In this document: piece after piece, positions 32,208 to 42,726 of the stretch
Layout: each line of letters opens with the position of its first letter
Position numbering within the stretch: position 1 is the stretch's first letter
DNA from: Acanthococcus lagerstroemiae
Taxonomy: Eukaryota > Arthropoda > Insecta > Hemiptera > Eriococcidae
Length of the DNA stretch: 64,000 nt
Direction: 5' to 3'
Assembly: GCA_031841125.1 (NCBI GenBank)
Contig: CM063112.1
Location: 59,263,722-59,327,721 of the forward strand
Translations under genes and position numbers: made by a program
The notes under the pieces: model-generated
The model's database searches: none
What the model was told of the DNA's origin: nothing
What the model saw: the letters and a program-made list of their open reading frames with translations, nothing else

Positions 32208-32538
32208 CACGAAACAAATATTTAACGATTTATAACAGACGTTGATTACACAAACTTCGTTAAATATTTTATTGATCAGATGAGCAAAATAGTACATGCG
32301 AATCGTTAAATCGAAAAGACGTTTCGTACGTCTGCGAGATTTATAGCCACTGACCAACGTTCTGATTGAATGTTCGACAGTGTACAGCATCGAACGCCGA
32401 GGTGTTGGTTTAGATAAGGGATTATGCAAGTAGGTACAAGCATGAGATGCGATAAAGGTAAACGTAATGTTAAACTGGGGTTTTTGAGTATTTACCAGTT
32501 TAGGATAAGACGACCCAACAACGTCTTATTACACAAAT

Positions 32539-33464
32539 ACATATGCAACGTTCTGTGGTACTCTTATCAGTAAATTTTCCAAGGAATAATGCGATGTGAA
32601 TTATGTCTCGTAAACATGGTAAAAGTAGTAATGGTAATTTTGGTATTCTGTTTCAGGTTTCGAGTGATGAAGCCTGCCGAAGAGAAAACAACAGCGTTAC
32701 CCTCTGCGGCGATGATGGGAATGTGTGATGAGGCAAATGGACAATATGAAGCGAATTGAAATCAGATTTTGCAACCTGCTGTTGAATTCTTGAATATAAT
32801 GAAGATACTCATCTTGAAGATGTATAAGTTGCGATAGATTGTTTTTCTGTTTTTTGATCATTCTTGTCAATGCTGAAGTATGTAGTTATGACGAACACTG
32901 TACTTCCAATGTTCTCAAAACTGGATGCCAGTTAACAAGTATTGATAGTATTGGTGATAATCTTGGTTATGCCTATTCAAATTTTAAACTTTATTTGAAT
33001 CGAAGTAAAATTCCTTCTTTGTCGTTGGCTATAAAGAAAATGCCACCTGAATTGTTTTGGAATTGATTGACTATTACTGTACTGTTGATAGAGTGATACT
33101 GATAACCTGATTAGATGATGAGTGATAGCGCTGCGTGACTGCAGTCTGCAGCTTTGCAATTTGAAGATGTTGCCGACCCTCTTCGAGTAGCGAAGTTACT
33201 TGTTTCTTCTTCATTTTAGTCCATTTCCTGGTCTTGATTGACCCAACTATTAGTTGAGATGCCTATATTGTCTGAAGTACGTCATATTCAATTTAAAATC
33301 ACAAAAAATCCAAAAAATATTCTCATCTACTCCATTTAGAATGAGTATTCAGTGATCATGTCATCACTAATGGGACAGGGTAGTTGGGTTAATTTTCCAT
33401 TGTTTTCCCTGCGGTTCGTTGAGTAACCGCGTACACACGAGCGCGCCGAGCGTAGAACGAAGGG
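32539..33464. other. Intergenic, no convincing gene
   Basis: Short frames only. One at 32839-33066 begins with a hydrophobic run (MFFCFLIILVNAEVC) that could mimic a signal peptide, but codon pattern and context give no support. Confidence 0.5.
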
Positions 33465-33676
33465 CCCGATGCGCAAAATTCCTCAAGTTACCTGGGTAAC
33501 TAAAGGAAAATAAGGGTAATCTGAGGGTAACCGAAGGTAACAAATGGGTTACTTTTCCGCCGCTGGTAACTGAAGGGGAACAAGGGTAATCTGAGGGTAA
33601 TTCGAGAATAATTCGAGGGTAACACATGGGTAACTTTTCCGCGGATAACTGGGAGGGTAACTGATTGCGCATCGGG
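33465..33676. mobile_element. MITE built of GGTAAC repeats, copy 1
   Basis: The inverted termini are CCCGATGCGCAA and TTGCGCATCGGG. The 190-bp interior is a run of GGTAAC/GGGTAA words and their complements (over ten occurrences), giving self-complementarity along its length. A second copy lies at 39411-39687. Confidence 0.75.
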
Positions 33677-33769
33677 GACCCGACGCGAACACGAGCTATG
33701 CCGATACTTCAACGGCGTAGTGTGTCCCGACTTTTGTCGGTCTTTTCGACGAACACAAAGGGATTTCTA

Positions 33770-33838
33770 AAGCTGGCTGCACATTACGCTGACGTTTCGT
33801 GTTAACACGAAAACCTCAGCGTAATGTGCATCTAGCTT
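33770..33838. repeat. 69-bp near-perfect palindrome
   Basis: TGCACATTACGCTGA (33778-33792) pairs with TCAGCGTAATGTGCA (33816-33830). Outer bases AAGCT(G/A)G(C/A) also pair and the centre is GTGTTAACAC, so it folds almost end to end. It is likely a minimal foldback MITE; a transcription terminator role is not supported. Confidence 0.8.
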
Positions 33839-34750
33839 AAGCGCAGTCTACGCGCAGTGTGGACGGTTTTTCAACCAGTTTGTTTGAACTGGTTTGAACG
33901 CGCCGCGCCTGACTTGCGCAGGAGGGTACGACGGAGAACGTGTGCATTTTGCAAGGGTGAAAGCCGAGAGAGAGTAGAAAAGAAAATGGGTGGACCTGTT
34001 CCAGCCTGGCTTGGAAATCTTGCAGCTATTCTTTTTACCCCAAAAAACTACCCCCTGCGAAATCAATATCAATTATTTACAACATTGTGACAGCCGAGCT
34101 CATACGAGTAAGATTTCTGTACTGGCCATTAATTTCCTGGAATTTCAAATCCTTCATTAATTCAACTCCATTCTGTTTTTTAAATCAGTGCGTCACCATC
34201 TTTGCCTGCGACCCCGTTTTTCGTTTTTCTCCTAAAACACTCGCCTAAACAACAACTGTTGCATTACAAACTAGTAAAGCTTTTCCAGCTTTCATTATTG
34301 ATAAAAATAACGTCAACTTATGCGTCGAAAACGTAAACTGATGTTCCCAGTCTGCGCGGTTCTCATAACTGGATTCTCCTGCGCGCCAAAATGTTCGTTC
34401 CGAAAAAATGTGCACCGCGCATTGCATGCATCGTTGCATTACACGTTTGGCGCACTCGTGTGTACGCTGCTCACTTTCTTCCTACGCAGACACGTGTGTA
34501 CATGAATCGTTACCGGCTACGTGTCTCACACAAATCTTTTAGACACAGAGGTAGTCACTAAACAAATAACGCGTTCTACGAGTACATTTTGTTCCTGAGA
34601 ACCGGTAGGAGACTGCATAGCGAGTGTACACTATTTATTCATCTCAGTCAGGACTGTGGTCCCTCTGTTCACGAAGATGTTGGCGAGCAAGAGGAAACCT
34701 ATTCACACAAGACTTCCGGTGCTGAGAATCGAACTCGTGTAGCAAGTATA

Positions 34751-35089
34751 CAGGGCCTGATTTAGGCACTTGCGGGCCCGGGGCCCAAATTTTGTGTGGG
34801 CCCCCCAATTTTTTTTTAAAGCAACATTGATCATCATTTTCATTATTATCATTAATATCGTCATCATCGTCATTATTATCAGTTTTTTTTTTTTTTTTTT
34901 TTTTAAGAGCTATTCAATAACATCCATCATCAGCTCTACGGAATTAGTTATAGGCTATTATAGGAGGTATTATTACAAAGGTATTTCTATATTGTACGTG
35001 AGCGTACGTAGCGCGCGCGTCTGTACAAGCATGTAATAAAAAATGTGCGGGCCCGGGGCCCCCTAGGCTCCCGCCTAAATCTGGCCCTG
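34751..35089. mobile_element. hAT-type MITE with 8-bp target duplication
   Basis: It starts CAGGGCCTGATTTAGGC and ends GCCTAAATCTGGCCCTG. CAAGTATA flanks both sides (34743-34750 and 35090-35097), the 8-bp duplication expected of hAT transposases. The interior holds GGGCCCGGGGCC blocks near both ends and an AT/poly-T centre with no coding. Confidence 0.9.
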
Positions 35090-35529
35090 CAAGTATACGA
35101 AGCAGACACGATAACACTCAGCCTCACTACGAAACGGGGTATATATCACGAACACAGATGTTTCTCAACCAAAATAACACGAATTGTACCTATACACTTC
35201 CCTTGCGTTCTTTGAAACCAATATCAAGGTGTGTATTTTTCATTCAAGTAAAACAGCAATTGCGATATCTACTTACTGACAGCGATTACTATATCCTCAT
35301 CGAGTTCTACGCCAACACTGGTAGAAGAAAAGTCTTCTTCATTCACTGTGCAACCATTCCACTTTTGCAAAATTTAGTTTAGATATTCACGTACATTAAG
35401 TAAGCTGCAAACGATTTGCTGAACTGATAAGTACCTCGTTTATTTCGATATAAATACTGCAAATGCTCGAAGAATAAAGGGCAAATAGTCTGAATTATCA
35501 AGAATGAAGGTTACTGTAGTTATAGTAAG

Positions 35530-35880
35530 TTAGGCTGGTATAGTCCGCCCCAGTATAAGTTGACACTCGTATTTTGTTGTACGACAATGAAGAACTTGTT
35601 TTCCAGAGGTCTTCAGTTCGGGTATTTCAATAACAATGTTTGCACGTTCAAAGTCACCCGGTTCATTCGTAATATAGAAGTGGCGGGTGTCTAGGAAACT
35701 GCTGTTTGTAATGATGATAAGGTTATCAATTCTACATAGTAGGACCTGTTCGATGCAGCTCTCCATTTCCCTATCGTATGCGAGTTCTTTCATTTCGTAA
35801 TAACTAGAGCTAGGATTCCTCGGTTTTTGTTGAATCACTTTTGTAAAGAGCAGATGAATAAAAATCAAATAGAAGTCCAT
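35530..35880 (-). other. Possible small secreted-protein ORF, unknown family
   Basis: An ATG-initiated frame of 116 codons. The first 18 residues (MDFYLIFIHLLFTKVIQQ) resemble a signal peptide. The rest is non-repetitive with four cysteines and coding-like composition (LLCRIDNLIIITNSSF, GDFERANIVIEIPELK). It could instead be an exon of a larger gene or chance. No family recognised and no neighbours to give context. Confidence 0.3.
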
Positions 35881-36344
35881 GTCAGAGTAGTAGGGACCTG
35901 GGAAAGAAGTATTTATTTCGCCGAAAAAACCGAGAATGTTTAAAATACCGAAAGCCTTTATAAAAACCGAAAATGATTATTTCAGCCCAAAACGGGCAGA
36001 ATCGAGAGTAAATGAAGAACAGATTTTAAGAAATGGAAGGAAGAAAACGGTAATATTGGAAGGAAACCGAAAATAAAGAAAGAAAAGCGCATACAGCTAC
36101 ACACCTCTTGTTTCGGTTGACGTGGGAAGATCGTTTTCCAATTATAAATATCTTACACAGCTTCCAGCGGAGCAATCTCGAAAGACATGTAATCGCGCTC
36201 TTTAATAAGCGCTTTTTGTAAAATTTTAAACTTTTTTCATGAAATAAGGTTTTTTCTTTGTTTGCGCCGAATAAAACCAAAATTGCGATTTTTAAAACTG
36301 AATTTTCAATTTTTTACAACCGAAAATTCCTAGCTGTAGTAGTA

Positions 36345-37253
36345 ACACTTACATTTGACTTCCTTGATTATCTGTTGGACATACTGGAATCTTTGCCGAC
36401 CTACCCAATTCATTCTTTCCACTCTTCCTTCTAGCAGCAGTGATATTATTCCTGAGTGCCTCAAGTTTTGCCCTATTAGTTTATCTCTCCTTCTCTTCAG
36501 ACAATTCCAAATATCCATTTTACCACCTACTCTGCTAAGTACTTCCTCATGTCTGACCTTATCCGTCCATTTGATGCTACGTATCCGCCTATAACACCAC
36601 ATCTCAAAAGCTTTGATCCTTCTCCTCCCTGGTTTTCCTATGGTCCAAGTTTCACATCCATACAAGGCTACACTCCAAACATAAGTTTTCAAGAACGATT
36701 TTTATATTTCCAGATTTATTTTTCATTTGAAAAGATTACTTTTTCGATGAAGTGCTAATTTGGCTTGTGCGATTCTACTACTAATATTCATTTTACTCCT
36801 TCCATCTTTTGTTATTCTACTCCCTAAGTAGCAAAATTCGCTTACTTCCTCAATTTTTTCCTCCCTAATATTTATATTTAAGCTATCATGTTCACATTGA
36901 TAACAATAACATTACTTTAGTTTTATTTTTATTTATTCTCGTACGATATCATCTGCGAACTTGAGTGTCTTTACTCACTCTCCATGTATAGTGACACATC
37001 TTTCACATTTTTCTTTTATTTCTTTTATGGCCCACTCCTTGTACAGATTAAATAAAACTGAAGATAAAGAGCACCCCTGCCTCACACTTTTTTCTATATT
37101 AGCCTCCCCTTTTTCTTCTATTCTTGTTGTGGCTTTCTGTTCTTTTTATATTGCCTTTCTTTAAATTTTATTCCTATCTTTTTTTACAATATCAGACATT
37201 TTATCCCATTTAACATTGTCGAAAGTTTTTTCAATATCAACGAATGCCATGTA
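36345..37253 (-). pseudogene. RTE-type LINE, 5'-truncated and decayed
   Basis: The - strand shows LYGCETWTIG, RRRIKAFEMWCYRRIRSIKW, RHEEVLSRVGGK (36330-36692), the RTE C-terminal signature. Farther right are frames of the RT core ending at AFVDIEKTFDNVKWDKM near 37200-37250, which contains the first catalytic aspartate. Frameshifts and stops separate the pieces. Confidence 0.75.
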
Positions 37254-37435
37254 TGTGAGGGGGCGTACGAAAAGGGACCAGTTGACCAATTTTTCGATTT
37301 CTACTTTTTTGACTATATTTATGTAAAAACCCCTTAGAAATCGAATAAAACCGAACCCAGACTTCTATTCTAAAAATTCAGTGAGATATCGCAGTCTTAA
37401 GTGAGGCAAGTCAAAATCTATATAAAAAGGAAGTG

Positions 37436-39080
37436 GGTAATTCCACGAAAATGACCAAATTTAGCGTACAGGTAAATATCTCTATAAATTATGTATGTAA
37501 GTTACCAAAAAATGAGTGGATTTCTAGGAAATGATCTCCTCTAATATTGCCACTAATTCAAGAACTCATATCCCGCCTCTATACATTCGAAAATGTGCGC
37601 TGAACACCTCAAAGTTCCATCGTCCTGGGTGTCACACACCGTGTTTCCAAACACTTTTATGTCTATAATTATACTTTGAAGTATATCTTTCGTAATAAAA
37701 TATAAAAACATGGTCTTTAGACACTGGAGTATGATCCTTAGCATGATCATGTTGACCACAATTGCACCTTTAGGCTTTCAGATGAGTTAGAAATTGTGTT
37801 ATATGGTTTTTGTTCCATCGCTCGGGTCAATTTTTGTTGCTTCTTCTGGTACGTTCGAAAGTAGCTCATCCGCTTCGTGTCTGCGATCGAAACGCTAAGC
37901 ATAGGTGAAATTCGGAACTAGAATCGAAGTATTTGTTCAGGAAGTCCGTAAGTCTTGAAAATCACATGGTACAAATTTTCTCATCTTTCGCAATGGTCTT
38001 ATCAGTGTGATCAGTAAGATGGTCTAAAATCTGGAATGAACGAGAAAAATAACTGGTAAGTAATGAACTTTGACATGACGAAATGAAATTGATTAAAATT
38101 ATACTCTTGACGGTGTTCTAGTTAAAATGAGACATTTTTTCTTACGACCTGGACAACCACAATATTTCTTTCGACCTGGTATCTCGGAATTTAATGGCCA
38201 GGTCGAAAGAACTAGTATTCAGGCTGTAAGAACTTCCACACTTTTAAGCACTTCAACTGTAATTTACTCAATCATCATATGATTACTACGATATAATTGA
38301 ATTAATTAAATTAATTAATACGGGATCAACTCATTTCCCATAGTGAAATTATTCTATACGCATGGCGTTATCAAAAAATGAACGACTAAGTCGAAAAAGG
38401 AATACAAAAGTTACACAATTACAGGATTGTGATTCATTTTTTTTTTCCTCATTATAATTTTTTGACTTTATGAATCTTATGTTTTTTGTTTTTTATTTTT
38501 ATGGCAAGTCAAAATTAAATGAATTAATGAGTTTTCACATATACTTAAGTTGTTAAAAGCGGTTAGAGCCTAAAGTTGAAAGTTTCCCATTTAGTATATA
38601 ATTATACTGCACCTGCTAATATGCATGAGGTGCTCAGTTATTAAGAATATTCCATCCAGCAACGGCCCACCATAGCTGGAAAAACTGGAAACAGTAAGGT
38701 TATCTATAATTTTGTCTGATGGTATCTTGAGAAATATCTTTGAACCTTCATAACTTACCCTCTGCTCCTGACGAAGTTGAGTCCAAATTGGTAGTATAGG
38801 TCCTTACTCCAGGATGATGGAACTCTTGTGACGTGGTATCAGGACAATAGAATGTATGACGATCTCTGGCTGATTTTCACTGACCAGAACGATGGAATTT
38901 TTGGCGACCTGGTTGATTAAGATAATTGCTGTTCTCCCCTTCGCTCCTGAGACTATGCCTTGAACTGAATGATATTATTTTGGTCCGGAACATACACAGG
39001 CCTCACTCCACAAAAAAAAACACTACTTTTTCCAAGCCAGTTTCTGAGCCTATAAATTTGGCCATTTTCGTGGAATTACC
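37436..39080. mobile_element. 1.6-kb element with 28-bp terminal inverted repeats
   Basis: The left end (37436-37463) begins GGTAATTCCACGAAAATGAC. The right end (39053-39080) is its complement with one mismatch in 28 bp. The interior is AT-rich with only small frames (a 68-codon one at 37553-37759 on the - strand) and a hairpin at 38168-38209 (CTTTCGACCTGG/CCAGGTCGAAAG). No target duplication was recognised, so the superfamily is open. Confidence 0.75.
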
Positions 39081-39410
39081 GACATAGCGTGTTCTTATGT
39101 AAAATTAAATTGTTCTAAAACAATAAATTTTCTAAAATACTGGACGTATTTTCTTCTTGCCCTTTTAAATACGATGGCAAGCAAATATATTTACACATTG
39201 TCAGGATGAGTTGCCTACGTACCTGCTGAAGGGGAGTCTCGCATTCCTCGCTAGGAACCTCCATAGTTGCCGAGAGGTCTTTACTACCTGACAACGTCGC
39301 AGAGAAATGACCTCTCAATAACTGTGACATATGAAAGACTTTGTTGAGATATGTATAAAAATAAGACCTCACAACAACCGCTGAATATGAAAAAATTTGT
39401 GTATCCTCTG

Positions 39411-39687
39411 CCCGATGCGCAATCAGTTTTCCTCAAGTTAGCCGTGGGTAAATTACCTTTTTGTAACCCTCGGTTACCTTCAGATTACCTTCCATAAACT
39501 GTCATTCAGCCAATCAGAACGCTCCGTTTACGTGGTGGATAACTGGATAACTGGTAACCCTCCAGTTACCCATGTAGCCCTGTAGTCACCCGTTAGTTAC
39601 TCGGGAACCCTTCAGCTATCCGGGTAATCGAAGAATTACAAAATGGTAACTTTTCCGCAGGTAACTGGCGGGTTTTTGCGCATCGGG
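39411..39687. mobile_element. MITE built of GGTAAC repeats, copy 2
   Basis: It has the same termini as copy 1 (CCCGATGCGCAA...TTGCGCATCGGG), longer at 277 bp, with the same GTAAC/GTTAC-rich interior. No clear target duplication at either copy. Confidence 0.75.
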
Positions 39688-40424
39688 TGGTGATCTGACC
39701 TCCGAACGTCTGTACAAATTCATGCATCCAAAATATTGATTTTTTAGATGTTTCTTCTCCTGACAAGGTTCTGCAGGTAAATATGATGAAGTTCAGCTCC
39801 GTCTTGCATTTTTATCTGAATTTCTGTTCATTTGACATGGATTTTTTCATGGGCCTCCCTAAAGTGGTTATAGTTACAAGACCTCCCTTCATAAGCAAAA
39901 CGCGTACAGGTGTGTTGATGGATGGGTAATGATACAGCGCCTGGTTGCTAGAGGAGGCCCCATACTCACAATTACTGAAACCTGCAGAAGCTTAAGATAG
40001 GAAATAGTTTCAACTTGTATTGTATTCAGTCGGAGGGTCCTGATTCATCTGCAGTTTATCGCTTCATGTTTGTGCTATTCAAAAAGGAAAAGTTTGGTGT
40101 TCTCAAAAATTCAACTGGATAATTAGAAGAAATGCTGAACATATTTTCCAAAAACTTAAATTTTTGGAGATAATGCCGGGCTGAAAATGGGCCGTGTAGT
40201 ACATAAATGAGTACGAAACAATATCCAGGCATACTATGGTCGCATTAAATCAGATATAGGTGTAATAATAAGGTGCTTTGAGTTCGTTTTGGAAATTTCA
40301 GATTTTCAACTTTCTAATAATTTCCGAATGAGAATAGTTACAAACTCCAAATTTTAACATTAATGTGAAGTTTAATACAACACATTTCCGAGAAGTCCAA
40401 GTCCAAAAAAATTAAGGGTTCACA
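39688..40424. other. Intergenic, nothing recognised
   Basis: No long frame, repeat or RNA signature could be supported. The same holds for 35090-35529, 35881-36344 and 40525-41641, apart from a G/C-rich MITE-like scrap at about 40972-41030. Confidence 0.5.
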
Positions 40425-40524
40425 CAGAGGCGAAACTTGACTTTCAGTTGGCGGGGGGGGGGGAGAAAATTTGCCGACTGTCAAATTATTGGGTTCCCCC
40501 ACCCACCCCATAGTTTCGTCCCTG
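40425..40524. mobile_element. Short CAG(A/G)GGCGAAACT-type MITE
   Basis: It starts CAGAGGCGAAACTTGACTTT and ends TAGTTTCGTCCCTG, imperfect inverted termini around a G-run and a C-rich end. Related to 42230-42497. Confidence 0.55.
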
Positions 40525-41641
40525 CGCATGCAGATTGGAACTTTATCCTCCAAGCACTCCCATTTGCGCACATGAGTATACCCTAGTCTGGGAGGGTAAG
40601 CTGGAAGGATATTAGGAATACTTGAGAGGAACACACAACTCCCTTTACACATTAAGGTGGTTGTTATTTACTCTTGGTGATCTTTTTTTTTTCTGAATTT
40701 CCTCTGATTCGTCTCCTAAATAGGTTTCAATGAAATCAATAAATAAATAACCTACAAAGTTTCAGGTTGATCGGATTTAGGGGAATCCGTGCCACAAGCT
40801 CCCTTTCGTTCTTATGGAAAAAACACACGGAGTTTTGACTTTTTGTTCAAGACTAAATTTCCATCCTATATTCACCAGGATGAAAGCAGTAATTTAAATA
40901 ATAGAACATTTGCTGTCGGATTCAGCTTGTGACATTGGAAAATAAGTCTTTTGTTTTCAACTTTTAGACAGCCCCGTAGCCACGGGGGGCAAGCTGGGGC
41001 TGAGCCCCCTCTAAAGGTATCTTGAGCCACCCTAGGCAGAGATACCGCCATTAAAACAATCGTCATTACGCCAGGACCCTAACCAGAGTGGTGCTAAAGG
41101 GAACTAAGCACTCCCTAACGCTTGCCGGAGCCTCCCCAGGCAAAATTTCGTGAGTAAAAATAACGAATTTCTTCTATTTTTCTCGCTAGTTTTGTTCAAA
41201 ACATTTCGTTCCACTATACTTTAATGTTTATAAACTTGTCAACACTGATTTTGCTTTGAAAGAAAGATAGAAGAATCGTATGTTTGTCGTTCTTTCTATG
41301 TAACGTGTCACAAGAAAAGGGCCTGAGTGTCCATCCAGCTGTTTCAGACACACAGGGCTTTTTCTTGTGTCACATTACAATATTCACAAACACAGTGGCA
41401 GGCTCGCGATCCAGTTCACGTTGAATATAGATGGCTAAATGCTTGAATGGCTGTTTGAGATCTGATAACTTGATAAGTCCACAGAAATAAAGTTTTTTTT
41501 TTTTTTATTTCCAAAAGTTCGAAAATTTGATCGTTCTAAGTGTTAATTTGTTTTCACACAATCTATTCATTTTTTTCCCCAATGGGTTGTCGGTAAGTGC
41601 AATCACCAGTTTTGATTATGAATTTTGAGACCAAATTCAAT

Positions 41642-41901
41642 CAGTGGCGTTGCCAGGATTTTCGGGGGGGGGGGAAGTAATATTTTCAAGGGAGACAAAG
41701 TCGAGAATTGAAGTATTTTTTTTAAATCGCCGATATTAGAGGACTATTGTATAAAAATGAAGGTAAAATTACTACACCAGCGAAAATTCTTCGAAAAAAC
41801 ATGTTTTAAAGCGGAAAATTGCTTATTTCTGCATATTTTACATTCTATTTCAGGTGCCTTGGGGAGGCATTCGCCCCCTTTGCTCCCTGGCTATACCACT
41901 G
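41642..41901. mobile_element. CAGTGGCG-type hAT-like MITE
   Basis: It starts CAGTGGCGTTGCCAGGATTT, then a run of G, and ends CCCCCTTTGCTCCCTGGCTA-TACCACTG. This is the familiar CAGTGGCGTAGCCAGG terminus of hAT MITEs. An 8-bp duplication is not evident. Confidence 0.6.
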
Positions 41902-42229
41902 CCTCGTAGAACTCTTCACATTATATACTATGTGTATGATCAAGCCTCTCCCCCCAGGTAAAGAGTCAGCACCACCTACTGCAGATGGCTGGCTACGGGC
42001 CTGCTTTTAGATTTTAATAAAATGTTCAACCTTCTTAAATTTTAGGCTCTAGATCAAACAGAGAATTTAGTAAGAACAGAATAGTCATTGAAATTCGAAA
42101 TTTAACATTTGTTACCGACTTTCAGATTTTCGAAATGTTTTCCACTTTTAGATAACGTTCGATACTCAGCTTGAAACTTTCGGCTTTTGACTGACTAGTC
42201 TCTGACAGGAGTCCCGGGTACTCCATTTT

Positions 42230-42497
42230 CAGAAACGAAATTTGACTTTCAGTTTGGGGAGGTGACAAAGAAAAATTTGCCGACAAATATTTATTGAGAA
42301 CTAAAAATTCGCCCGACAAAATCTCTTAAAAATTAGAAATTTACCGATTTTTTAATCGAAATATTTTTTAATTGAAAAATAAATAAATAAATAAACAACT
42401 CATACAAAATGAAAAATTCAAATGAACTGTTTCCAAATTTGCCGAAAGCCAAATTATTGGGGGGGGGGGAGGTTCACCCCCTGTAGTTTTGCCCCTG
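42230..42497. mobile_element. Degenerate MITE related to the one at 40425
   Basis: CAGAAACGAAATTTGACTTT at the left, TAGTTTTGCCCCTG at the right, and internal blocks (AATTTGCCGA..., CCAAATTATTGGGGGGG) shared with 40425-40524. Confidence 0.5.
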
Positions 42498-42726
42498 GGT
42501 TCACAAGGGGCAAAATTTTGTGTCCTCTCCTAATAAGGATGTCGAATTTTTTTCAGCTGAAAACCGTCCCAAATTTCTTACGAACACCTCCGGAAGGCAG
42601 GAATCCCCTAGCACTTACGGTACACCCACCACCTTCAAACAAACATACAAACACACCCACATACCATCAGTTTTATTAGAGATTGTACATTCTTCCAGTG
42701 ACTTCGACTCGACTAAATACACACTG

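Larger units (their letters stand above)
25795..32533. mobile_element. Outer TIR-bounded element carrying Gypsy-like gag and PR/RT fragments
   Basis: Both ends read TGTAATAAGACGTTGTTGGG inward, a 31-bp terminal inverted repeat that continues through TCGTCTTATCC. CAAA flanks both sides (25791-25794 and 32534-32537), a 4-bp target duplication. If the terminal TG/CA pair is assigned differently, ACAAAT forms a 6-bp duplication. No LTR is present: RT coding sequence runs to within about 25 bp of the left end. Each TIR contains a hairpin (ATAAGACG, 9-nt loop, CGTCTTAT). Without the nested Polinton the element would be about 2.3 kb. It may be a Ginger-like or LTR-derived non-autonomous element that keeps part of a retrotransposon. 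Confidence 0.8.

Noticed and set aside
32839..33066. Small secreted protein starting MFFCFLIIL
   Set aside because: The hydrophobic start comes from a T-rich stretch and the rest of the frame has no coding signal or homologue I recognise.
33770..33838. Intrinsic transcription terminator
   Set aside because: A strong hairpin, but in a eukaryotic setting with no gene ending beside it and no T-tract.
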